Assembly (NCBI GenBank): GCA_903869265.1
Contig: CAIPYE010000017.1
Coordinates: 422,955-486,954, forward strand
Source of the DNA: an uncultured delta proteobacterium
GTDB lineage: Bacteria > Desulfobacterota > Desulfobulbia > Desulfobulbales > Desulfurivibrionaceae
Direction of reading: 5' to 3'
DNA length: 64,000 nt
The translations under genes and the position numbers were made by a program. The notes below the pieces were generated by a model. It saw only the letters and a program-made list of their open reading frames with translations, had not been told where the DNA came from and ran no database searches. Positions within the stretch are counted from its first letter, which is position 1. Each line of letters begins with the position of its first letter. Positions 19,515-27,701 of this stretch are shown piece by piece.

Positions 19515-22500
19515 GGGAGGGCGGTTTCCGTTTCGCTGGAATTGGCCGCCGGCAGGCGGTCCTGCCCATGGTCGCGGGCCACCAGCATGTAGATGGAAGG
19601 CACCACGAAGAGGGTGAACAGGGTGCCTATGGTCATGCCGCCAACCAGCACCAAGCCGATGGAGTTTCGGGCTGCTGCCCCGGCGCCGGTGACCAAAGTT
19701 AGGGGGAAATGGCCGGCCACCGTGGCGGTGCTGGTCATGAGGATGGGGCGCAACCGAGTCATGGAAGCTTCCCGGATGGAGGCCAGTTTGGTATGCCCCT
19801 GTTCCTGAAGCTTATTGGCGAACTCGACGATGAGGATGCCGTTTTTGGCCACTAAGCCGACCAGGGTCACCAACCCAACCTGGGAATAGATGTTGAGGGT
19901 GGTGGTCCAGCCTTTGGTCCAGAAGGGGGTGTTGGGGTCGGGGATTTTGAGGAAGGTGAAGATCAGGGCGCCGAACATGGCAAGAGGCACCGAACCGGCC
20001 AGGATGACAAAGGGATCGCGAAAGCTGTTGAACTGGGCGGCCAGGACCAGAAAGATCAGGACCACGGCCAGGCCGAAGGCGGGCAGGAACTTGTTGCCTT
20101 CGCTGCGTAGCTGGCGGGATTCTCCGGTGTAATCAAGCACATATCCCTTGGGCAGAATCTTTGCCGCTTCGTCTTCCAGATAGCGCAGGGCCTCGTCCAG
20201 GGGGCGCACCGAGACGCCGCTGATTTTGACCGCGTTCAGCTGCTGGAAACGATTCAGGGAACGGGGGACCGTGGAATCCTTGATGGTGGCGACGGTGGAA
20301 AGCGGCACCAGTTGGCCGTTTGGCCCGGTGACGTAAATCTTTCTTAGCTGCTCCGGGTTGAGGCGGTCGGTCCGGGCAATCTGGGGGATGACCTTGTAGC
20401 TGCGACCGGCGATGTCGAAGCGGTTGACGAAGTTGCCGCCCACCATGGCCCCGAGGTCCGCGCCCACTTGTTCCAGGCTGAGGCCTATATCCGCAACCTT
20501 CTCGCGGTCAATGACGAACTCCGATTGGGGCTGGTCAATCTTCACATCGATAACCGGGGGAAAGGCAAACATCCCGCTCTTCATGGCTTTCTGCTGAAGC
20601 TGTTGGGCGAATTCCAGAATTTGCGGAGTTTCCGCCGTTGAGGCCAGGATGAATTCCACCGGAAACTGGCCGCCGCCGGGCAGCGAGGGTCGCAATACCG
20701 GGAAGATGCGGATACCGGGCAGCGCCTGTAATTTTTTTTGTACCTCGGGCATGATCTCGAATACTGAGCGTTTGCGCTGGGCCCAAGGCTTGGTGACCAT
20801 GCCGCTGAAGCCGGAGGTGGGCTGGGTGAGCTGGAAGGTGAAATCCGTTTCCGGCATGGCGAGAAAAATCTTGTTGGCTGCGGCGGCATAACCGCTGGTT
20901 TGGTCCAGGGTGGAGTTGGCCGCCGCGTCCACTACGCCGAAGATAACTCCCTGATCCTCGTTGGGTGCCAATTCCTTTGCCGACATGATGAACATGGGGA
21001 TGCTGAGCAGGCTGATGACGATCCACACCGTGTAGACTGCGGGTCTGGCCGCAAGGGTGGCGTCCAGCCGGCGGCCATAGGCGGCGCGCAGTCGGGTAAA
21101 GTCGCGGGCAATCCTGCCCGCCAACCCATGCTCTTCAATCCCCGGCTTGAGCAGCTTGGCCGACATCATCGGCGATAAGGTCAGGGCTACCACGCCGGAG
21201 ATGGTCACTGCCCCGGCCAGGGTGAAGGCGAATTCCCGAAAGAGCGAGCCGGTGAGTCCGCCCTGAAAACCGATGGGCGCGTAGACCGCAGCTAGGGTGA
21301 TGGTCATGGCGATGATCGGCCCCACCAGTTCGCGGGCGCCGAGTAGGGCTGCGTCCAGGGGCGATTTTCCTTCCCCCAGGTGGCGTTCGACGTTTTCCAC
21401 CACCACGATGGCATCATCCACCACCAACCCCACGGAAAGGACAATGGCCAGCAGGGTGAGCAGATTGATACTGAATCCGAAGACCTGCATCAGGAACAGG
21501 CCGCCGATGAGGGACAGGGGAATGGCCACCACCGGGATCAGCACCGAGCGGAACGAGCCGAGAAAGAGAAAGATGACCACCATCACGATGAGCAGGGTGT
21601 CGCCCAGGGTTTTTGTCACCTCGTGGATGGCATCGTCGATATAGGCTGTGGCGTCGTAGGCGATGCGCCCCTTGAGACCGGTGGGCAGATCCTTTTGAAT
21701 GGATGCCATTTCCGTGCGCACCAGCTTGATCATATCCAGGGAGTTGGCGTTGGGCAGGGGCCAGATCCCCATGAAGGTGGCGGTTTGGCCGGAAAAACGG
21801 ACCTCGTTGTCGTAATCCTCGGCCCCCAAAACCACATCGCCCACATCGTCAAGATGGATGGTGGCCCCGTTTTCTTCCCGGATCACCAGCCGCTTGAATT
21901 CCTCCACCGAACGCAGATCGGTGTTGGCGGTGAGGTTGACCTGGATGAGCGAACCCTTGGTCTGGCCCAGGGCGGCCAGATAGTTGTTGGCGGCCAGGGC
22001 ATTGCGGACCTGGGCCGGGCTGACGTTGTAGGCGGCCATGCGCTCGGGCTTGAGCCAAATGCGCATGGCAAAGGTGCGGCCGCCGCGGATGTCGGCGCGC
22101 TGCACGCCGGTGATGGCGGAAAGACGGGGCTGCACCACCCTGGTTAGATAATCGGTGATTTCGTTTTGGGTCAGCACATCGGAGGTGAAACTGAGATAGG
22201 CTGCGGCAAACTGGTTGTCCGCCGACTCGATGTTGATCACCGGCACCTGGGCATCGGGCGGAAGATCATTGCGGACCTGGTCCACCTTGGAGCTGATTTC
22301 TGACAGGGCCTTGATTGCATCGTAGTTGAGTTTGAGGCGGACGGTGATGGTGGAGAGGCCCTGGGCGCTCTGGGATTGGATGTAATCAATACCGTCGGCT
22401 GCGGCGATGACCCGCTCCAGCGGGGTGGTGATGAAGCCCCGCACCAGTTCGGCATTGGCGCCGACATAGACGGTGGTCACGGTGACCGCTGCGTTTTCGC

Positions 22501-22618
22501 TCTTGGGGAACTGGCGGACATTGAGGCTGCGCATCGCCTGCAATCCGGCAATGATGATGAGCAGGCTGATCACCAGAGCAAGCACGGGGCGGCGGATGAA
22601 AAGGTCGGTAAATTTCAT
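19511..22618 (-). CDS. RND-family multidrug efflux transporter (AcrB/MexB-like permease)
   Basis: 1035 residues, the normal length for a hydrophobe/amphiphile RND pump. It exports drugs or other amphiphiles from the inner membrane/periplasm using the proton gradient. The N-terminus KFTDLFIRRPVLALVISLL is typical. TM4 holds the proton-relay aspartate pair in SVGLVVDDAIVVVENVERH (near residue 410), followed by GPIIAMTITLAAVYAPIGF. Two large periplasmic loops and twelve membrane helices are evident. It is encoded 19 bp after the membrane-fusion partner. No outer-membrane TolC gene is in the window, so that partner must be supplied elsewhere. Confidence 0.95.
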   Translation of the reverse strand: MKFTDLFIRRPVLALVISLLIIIAGLQAMRSLNVRQFPKSENAAVTVTTVYVGANAELVRGFITTPLERVIAAADGIDYIQSQSAQGLSTITVRLKLNYDAIKALSEISSKVDQVRNDLPPDAQVPVINIESADNQFAAAYLSFTSDVLTQNEITDYLTRVVQPRLSAITGVQRADIRGGRTFAMRIWLKPERMAAYNVSPAQVRNALAANNYLAALGQTKGSLIQVNLTANTDLRSVEEFKRLVIREENGATIHLDDVGDVVLGAEDYDNEVRFSGQTATFMGIWPLPNANSLDMIKLVRTEMASIQKDLPTGLKGRIAYDATAYIDDAIHEVTKTLGDTLLIVMVVIFLFLGSFRSVLIPVVAIPLSLIGGLFLMQVFGFSINLLTLLAIVLSVGLVVDDAIVVVENVERHLGEGKSPLDAALLGARELVGPIIAMTITLAAVYAPIGFQGGLTGSLFREFAFTLAGAVTISGVVALTLSPMMSAKLLKPGIEEHGLAGRIARDFTRLRAAYGRRLDATLAARPAVYTVWIVISLLSIPMFIMSAKELAPNEDQGVIFGVVDAAANSTLDQTSGYAAAANKIFLAMPETDFTFQLTQPTSGFSGMVTKPWAQRKRSVFEIMPEVQKKLQALPGIRIFPVLRPSLPGGGQFPVEFILASTAETPQILEFAQQLQQKAMKSGMFAFPPVIDVKIDQPQSEFVIDREKVADIGLSLEQVGADLGAMVGGNFVNRFDIAGRSYKVIPQIARTDRLNPEQLRKIYVTGPNGQLVPLSTVATIKDSTVPRSLNRFQQLNAVKISGVSVRPLDEALRYLEDEAAKILPKGYVLDYTGESRQLRSEGNKFLPAFGLAVVLIFLVLAAQFNSFRDPFVILAGSVPLAMFGALIFTFLKIPDPNTPFWTKGWTTTLNIYSQVGLVTLVGLVAKNGILIVEFANKLQEQGHTKLASIREASMTRLRPILMTSTATVAGHFPLTLVTGAGAAARNSIGLVLVGGMTIGTLFTLFVVPSIYMLVARDHGQDRLPAANSSETETALP

Positions 22619-22637
22619 GGGATCTTGGCTCGGCGGA

Positions 22638-23768
22638 TCAACTGTTATCCGGCTTGGGATTGAGGCTGAACTTTGGGTTCAGGGCGTTGTTTATCAGGAC
22701 TCCCTGGCCGTTGCGCAGTTTGAACACCCCGGAGCTGACCACGGTGGCACCCGCATCAAGACCCGAGGCAATGGCGACGAAGTCGCCGCGTTTTTCCCCC
22801 AGGCGGACAAACTGCTGGCGCACTACCTGGCCGGGTTTGCCGGTTTTTTCGTTCGTTTTCTCTTCAACCACAAAGACCGAATCGCCGTAGGGGGCTGGGA
22901 GCACGGAGGTAGCGGGGATGATCAGCACCTGATTTTTCGCGGGCAGCACCACGGCCACCGCAGCGAACATGCCGGGGTGCAACCGCTCTTCCTTGTTCGC
23001 TGCGGTGGCCTGTACCCGGACGTTGCGGGTGGCGTTGTCAGCCTGCGGGTTGATGGCGGTGATCTTGCCGGCCACGGTTTGGCCGGGCAGGGCGTCGGAG
23101 GTTATCCGCACCGAAAATCCAGGCTGGATACGGGACAGCTCCTGCTGGGGCAGCATGAAATTAACAAAAATAGGATCCATGGCTTGAAGGGAAACTATGG
23201 GATCCCCTTCCTTGAGAATCTGGCCCAAATTGACCAGACGGATGCCGAGACGACCGGAGAATGGGGCGCGAATGGTTTTTTTGGCTATGGCCGCACGGAT
23301 CTCGAGGGTCTGGGCCACCGCCTGTTTGTGTTTCGCCTCGCCGTCATCAAGAGCTGCCTGGGAAACGGCGTTTGTCTCGATGAGTTGGCGGAGGCGCTCG
23401 AAATTGACCTTGGCCAGAGCCGCAGAGGCTTCAGCCGCCTGGAGCTGTGCTTCCTCGGAAGAGGTGTCCTGCTGGAGCAGAATACTGCCCGCCTGCACCT
23501 GGGTGCCTGGGGTAAAGGCAATGTGTACCACCTTGCCGGGCAATTCAGCGGCGATAGTTACTCCTTGCACCGCTTCCAGCGAACCCACGGCGGGCAGGCT
23601 GGTATCCCAAGAGTCCGGGTGGGCCTGGGCGGTGGTTACCGTTTCGGGCGGGGGGGTAAAGCTCTCTTTTTTGCCCATCATCTTGAAGATCTGTAAACCT
23701 TTGACGCCGGCAAGGATACCGATCACCAGCAGCAGACCAAGGAGGGAGAGAAGGATGCGTTTTTTCAT
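22638..23768 (-). CDS. RND efflux membrane-fusion protein (HlyD/MexA family)
   Basis: 376 residues using the ATG at 23768, which gives a proper N-terminal anchor (KKRILLSLLGLLLVIGILAG). Upstream in-frame codons are only TTG and add an unlikely N-terminus. It is the periplasmic adaptor joining the RND pump to an outer-membrane channel. The lipoyl/barrel-sandwich halves are visible at GSLEAVQGVTIAAELPGKV and RAPFSGRLGIRLVNLG, with a coiled-coil hairpin between (about residues 95-160) and a beta-barrel plus membrane-proximal domain following. A 34-bp palindrome lies about 100 bp upstream and probably controls this operon. Confidence 0.93.
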   Translation of the reverse strand: MKKRILLSLLGLLLVIGILAGVKGLQIFKMMGKKESFTPPPETVTTAQAHPDSWDTSLPAVGSLEAVQGVTIAAELPGKVVHIAFTPGTQVQAGSILLQQDTSSEEAQLQAAEASAALAKVNFERLRQLIETNAVSQAALDDGEAKHKQAVAQTLEIRAAIAKKTIRAPFSGRLGIRLVNLGQILKEGDPIVSLQAMDPIFVNFMLPQQELSRIQPGFSVRITSDALPGQTVAGKITAINPQADNATRNVRVQATAANKEERLHPGMFAAVAVVLPAKNQVLIIPATSVLPAPYGDSVFVVEEKTNEKTGKPGQVVRQQFVRLGEKRGDFVAIASGLDAGATVVSSGVFKLRNGQGVLINNALNPKFSLNPKPDNS

Positions 23769-23870
23769 GGGCGGTATTCTTTGCTGGGGGAGGCTGATTT
23801 TTTCGGAAAACAAGGGGGAAAGAAAGAGCCTCCCGTTGTTCCGTATCAATATGGTTTCTGGTAATATACA

Positions 23871-23904
23871 GCGAATAAGTTAAATACACATTTGACTTAT
23901 TCGC
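23871..23904. promoter_or_regulatory. 34-bp palindrome, probable operator of the RND operon
   Basis: GCGAATAAGTTAAAT (23871-23885) and ATTTGACTTATTCGC (23890-23904) are complementary at 14 of 15 positions around a 4-nt centre. Read on the minus strand, a TATATT -10-like hexamer (23863-23868) lies just downstream, so a bound dimer would block the promoter. The size and symmetry fit a TetR- or MarR-type site. No such regulator gene is adjacent. Confidence 0.6.
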
Positions 23905-24058
23905 CGGAGCACGTCAAGGTTTTTTTTGAAAGCGGGGAGAGTCTCTGGCTTTGTGGATGAATATAATTCTTGATCCGTGGCTTTCCTGCTCGTAGAGTGG
24001 GAAAAAAGCGGGTTGCCAAGGTCGATGATTTCGGTTTTGAGAAAGGGGAGAAAGCTTC

Positions 24059-25357
24059 ATGACGCAAGAGAACATCTTTTCACTGCTGGACCGGTTCGGT
24101 CCTTTTGCCACCGGCGACAGGCCGCCGGCCCTGGCGCCGCTTTCCCCGGAGGCGCGGCTCTTTGCCAAGGGGCTGGCCGAGGCTGGCATGACCACCCGCT
24201 ACCGGATTCTGCGCAACCAGATCTTCGAGTTTCTTGATGTCCGCTCCTTTGCCGGGATTCAGGCGATCATCAATGACCCGGTCCGGCGGAAGCTGGCCAA
24301 CGAGCGGGCCTACCGGCTGCTGGGCAACATGTTCGGCATCGAGGGCAACGCCCGGGAGGTGATCCTGCGGGTCAACACCTATTCCCGCACCGCCGACGGG
24401 GTGATCAACTACCTCAAGGGGAAGGTGCTGGCCAACTACGCCTCCTACATCGAGATGACCAACGAGATCGATTCCTGCAAAAGCCCGGTGGATCTCATGC
24501 TCATCCTCTTTGACGACCGCTACCACAAGAAGGCGCGCTTCGAGGCCAAGCGCAAGCTGATCCTCATGAACCTTGCCGCTTCCATCGATCAGCGCGAGCG
24601 GGAAACCGAGGTGGAGGGCAAGTTCGGCCAGTTCCTTGATTTCTTGAACGAGCACGTCTGGAGCAAAAAAACCAGGATCGGCGAGCTGGAGATCGTCTAC
24701 CTTCTGAGCGACCACGACCCGGACACCTTTGCCTGCACCAAGGTGGAGGTCATCAGCCGGGAGCAGGCCCGCGCCGTAACAAGAAAGGCCAACCAGAAGC
24801 TCACCCTGATCAAGCGGAGGCGCTTCCAGGCCAACGGGGCCGAGGTGCCGATCTATGTCTCCATCCGCAAGAAACAGTCCGAGGCCAAGGTGCTCAAGCT
24901 CCTGCGCAAGGGCGAGGAGAATCCCGCCGTGGCGGTGGATGACGAGCTGGGCCTCATGGGCGTGGTGGACTCGGTGGCCGAGGTCAAGGCCTTTCAGAAG
25001 CACCTGACCCAAAGCGCCACCCGAGCCGGGTCGTTGATGACCCTGGAGGAGGTGACCGACACCCTTTCCAGCGGCGGACATCACAGCGGCAGCATCGGCA
25101 GCTCCGCCAAGACCCAGATGTTCAAGTTCTTTGCCCGCATGGGCGGTATGCGCGTGGAGTTCATCGTGCACACCAACCGCTCGTACCTCAATTATATCTA
25201 CGAACGGGAGGTCTCCCACGACGAATACGAGGTGAAGCGGATCTTCGACTCCGGGGTGGCTCAGCTGCTTTTCCCGCAGGATATCTACGAGATCGACATC
25301 GCCGAGAAGAAGGAGGCGGTGCTCCGTTGGTTCAGGAAACGGATTGAGGAGTTTTGA
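24059..25357 (+). CDS. Unrecognised protein, possible RelA/SpoT-synthetase-like fold in C-terminal half
   Basis: 432 residues, soluble, no signal or membrane segment. The ATG has an AAAGGGGAGAAAG Shine-Dalgarno. The N-terminal ~220 residues are mostly alpha-helical and rich in Arg/Lys/Glu. From about residue 255 the pattern resembles the nucleotidyltransferase core of (p)ppGpp synthetases: a basic helix with SIRKKQSEAKVLKLLRKG, a strand with VDDELGLMGVVDSVAEV, and a later strand MRVEFIVHTNRSYLNYIY with SHDEYEVKR. The order and spacing fit such enzymes, but the signature residues are not clearly all present. This link is inference; the safe call is a conserved-looking protein of unknown function. 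It stands alone between the RND operon and a foreign-looking gene. Confidence 0.5.
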   Translation: MTQENIFSLLDRFGPFATGDRPPALAPLSPEARLFAKGLAEAGMTTRYRILRNQIFEFLDVRSFAGIQAIINDPVRRKLANERAYRLLGNMFGIEGNAREVILRVNTYSRTADGVINYLKGKVLANYASYIEMTNEIDSCKSPVDLMLILFDDRYHKKARFEAKRKLILMNLAASIDQRERETEVEGKFGQFLDFLNEHVWSKKTRIGELEIVYLLSDHDPDTFACTKVEVISREQARAVTRKANQKLTLIKRRRFQANGAEVPIYVSIRKKQSEAKVLKLLRKGEENPAVAVDDELGLMGVVDSVAEVKAFQKHLTQSATRAGSLMTLEEVTDTLSSGGHHSGSIGSSAKTQMFKFFARMGGMRVEFIVHTNRSYLNYIYEREVSHDEYEVKRIFDSGVAQLLFPQDIYEIDIAEKKEAVLRWFRKRIEEF

Positions 25358-25418
25358 GGGGGGAAGTGTGACGATCGATTGTTGCCTCCTAAGTTGTCCA
25401 TTTTTGCTTGATCACACC

Positions 25419-26048
25419 ATGAACGAGAGCTCGACAATGATTGACAAGCCAAAGTCGTTAGGTGATTCGCGGCATCGCGCCGAGAGATTTTTACGACTGC
25501 ATGAATCCCATGTGAACGAACTCACTGTATTCGTCGACCGCATCCGTCATGAACGCAGGTGTGGTGATGCCATTCCGTACTTCGATCCGGCCGACGGCGG
25601 TGTAGCCGCTGAGTGCCTGTTTGTGCTTGAAGCTCCAGGTCCGGGAGCCGTCCAGAGCGGGTTCATCTCTCGCAACAATCCAGACGAGTCGGCCAAGAAC
25701 TGGCTGGAGTTGAATGCGCAGGCCGACGTGCCGCGGAATCGCACTGTAAGCTGGAACATCGTTCCTTGGTACGTCGGTTCTGGTGGTCGGATACGACCGG
25801 CGGACTTGACCGATATCGAAGAGGGCTGGCCGTATCTGCTCCAGCTTCTTGAGATGCTTCGACCGCTGCGAGTTGTCGTTCTGGTCGGGGGCAAGGCCCA
25901 ACGCGTGGCGCCGCGACTTCGCGTAATTCGACCAGATTTGCGACTGATGACGTGTCCACACCCGAGTCCAATGTTCGTCAACCGGAAGCCGCAGAATCGA
26001 GAGGTGCTGCTGGCTGCGCTTCGAGAGGTTGCTACTGCATTGATCTGA
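25419..26048 (+). CDS. Uracil-DNA glycosylase superfamily-like protein
   Basis: 209 residues from the ATG at 25419 (an ATG at 25437 is possible). It looks like a member of the uracil-DNA glycosylase fold: motif 1 region LFVLEAPGPGAVQ near residue 66, a WNIVPWYVG strand near residue 110, the strand VVVLVGGKAQRVAP, and the motif 2-type CPHPSPMF near residue 182. It may excise damaged bases or be a diverged member without activity. Codon use (more CGA, TCG and AT-ending codons), the weak Shine-Dalgarno and a structured AT-richer flank differ from its neighbours and suggest recent acquisition. Nothing nearby is functionally related. Confidence 0.6.
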   Translation: MNESSTMIDKPKSLGDSRHRAERFLRLHESHVNELTVFVDRIRHERRCGDAIPYFDPADGGVAAECLFVLEAPGPGAVQSGFISRNNPDESAKNWLELNAQADVPRNRTVSWNIVPWYVGSGGRIRPADLTDIEEGWPYLLQLLEMLRPLRVVVLVGGKAQRVAPRLRVIRPDLRLMTCPHPSPMFVNRKPQNREVLLAALREVATALI

Positions 26049-26258
26049 ATATTGGCAGGTTCAAAACGGCCTCCAGCCGATTCGCTTCGCTCGTAGCTGA
26101 AGCCACACAGATTAGGCGGAGGAAGGTGTCGAGTGTCCGGACTTGATCCAGTATGTCGCCTCCCCCTTGACAGTTTTTCTGAAAAACGGTAAGTCCTTTC
26201 AGTATGTTATGGGTTTCTTGATCTCAAACCGCCGTTTTCTGCCTGAACTGGGGAGTGA

Positions 26259-27701
26259 ATGACCACAAAACCTGAATCCGCCCGGCAACAACCGGCCGCT
26301 TCCACCCAACGCCTGCTTCGGGCTATTCCCAAGGTTGATGAATTCTTAGGCTGGCTGGCCCCGCCTCCCGATGCGCCTGCTTCGCTGGTGAAAAGCTCGG
26401 TGCGCCAACTGCTGGAATCCCTCCGGCAGGAGATCCTCAAGGGCGCACCGATCAAGCCCGGTGATCTGACCCAGGGTGCTCTGCTTCCCCGGTTGCACAA
26501 ACTCCTTACCGCCAGGCTCCGTCCCAATTTCCGTACCGTGATCAACGGCACTGGCGTGGTGGTGCATACCAATCTCGGCCGTTCCCTGCTGCCCGAGGCG
26601 GCCATGGAGAGCCTGCTGGCCGTGGGCAGCCGTTATTCCAACCTGGAGCTTGATCTGGCCACGGGCAAACGGGGCAGCCGGTACAGCCTGGTGGAGGATA
26701 TCCTCTGCGAGCTGACCGGGGGTGAGGCCGCGTTGGTGGTCAACAACAATGCCGCCGCAGTGATGCTGGTGCTGGACACCCTGGCCAAGGACCGCGAGGT
26801 CATCGTCTCAAGGGGCCAGCTGGTGGAGATCGGCGGCTCCTTCCGGATTCCCGAGGTGATGAGCCGGACCGGGGCCAAGCTGGTGGAGGTGGGCGCCACC
26901 AACCGCACCCATCTCCGCGATTATGAACGGGCCATTACCGAAGAAACCGCCCTGCTGCTCAAGGTGCACACCAGCAACTACCGGATCATCGGTTTTGCCT
27001 CCGAGGTTCCGCTTACGGAGTTGGTCGCGCTGGCCGCTAAGCACAGCCTGCCGGTCATGGAGGATCTGGGCAGCGGCTGTCTGGTGGATCTTTCCCGCTT
27101 CGGTCTGGCCAAGGAGCCCACAGTGGGCGAGGTGGTGAGGGCCGGGGTTGATGTTGTGACCTTCAGCGGCGACAAGCTGCTGGGAGGCCCCCAGGCCGGG
27201 CTGATTGTGGGCAAGAAAGCGATCATTGCGCAGATCAAGGCCAACCCCATGAACCGGGCGCTGCGCATCGACAAGTTTACCCTGGCCGGGTTGGAGGCGG
27301 TGTTGCGGCTGTACTTTGGCGAGGAAAAGGCCATCGCCGCCATCCCCACCCTGGCCATGCTGGCCATGCCGTTGGCTGACATCGACCGGAGGGCGAAACG
27401 TCTGCGCCGGTTGATTGGCAAACCGCTTGGGCCGGTGTGCAAGGTAGAGCTTAAGAATATTACCTCCATGGTGGGCGGCGGCTCGCTGCCGGAACAGCCC
27501 CTGCCCAGCCGGGGGGTGGCTCTTGCCCCCTTGGACCGGAGTGTGAACGAGTTGGAAAAGGGCTTGCGGGAGTTGTCGCTGCCAGTGCTCGGCCGCATCG
27601 AGGATGACCGGCTGCTCCTTGATATGCGCACCGTGGCGGATAAGGAAGTACCACTGCTGGCCAACTGTCTGAAAGAAGTTTTCGAGGCTAAAAACAAATG
27701 A
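26259..27701 (+). CDS. selA: L-seryl-tRNA(Sec) selenium transferase
   Basis: 480 residues, full length. It is a cytoplasmic PLP enzyme that converts seryl-tRNA(Sec) to selenocysteinyl-tRNA(Sec) with selenophosphate. The N-terminal domain opens with LRAIPKVDEFL. The PLP domain shows NGTGVVVHTNLGRSLLP near residue 95, VNNNAAAVML near 163, and the Schiff-base lysine at 306 in FSGDKLLGGPQAG. Its presence implies selenoproteins in the genome, common in sulfate reducers, although none was seen in this window. The stop overlaps the next gene by 4 bp, an unusual partner since selB often follows selA. Confidence 0.96.
   Translation: MTTKPESARQQPAASTQRLLRAIPKVDEFLGWLAPPPDAPASLVKSSVRQLLESLRQEILKGAPIKPGDLTQGALLPRLHKLLTARLRPNFRTVINGTGVVVHTNLGRSLLPEAAMESLLAVGSRYSNLELDLATGKRGSRYSLVEDILCELTGGEAALVVNNNAAAVMLVLDTLAKDREVIVSRGQLVEIGGSFRIPEVMSRTGAKLVEVGATNRTHLRDYERAITEETALLLKVHTSNYRIIGFASEVPLTELVALAAKHSLPVMEDLGSGCLVDLSRFGLAKEPTVGEVVRAGVDVVTFSGDKLLGGPQAGLIVGKKAIIAQIKANPMNRALRIDKFTLAGLEAVLRLYFGEEKAIAAIPTLAMLAMPLADIDRRAKRLRRLIGKPLGPVCKVELKNITSMVGGGSLPEQPLPSRGVALAPLDRSVNELEKGLRELSLPVLGRIEDDRLLLDMRTVADKEVPLLANCLKEVFEAKNK

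Noticed and set aside
26068..26104. Hairpin after the UDG-like gene considered as an integron attC site
   Set aside because: The stem is imperfect and the RYYYAAC / GTTRRRY core sites are not both present; no integrase in the window.
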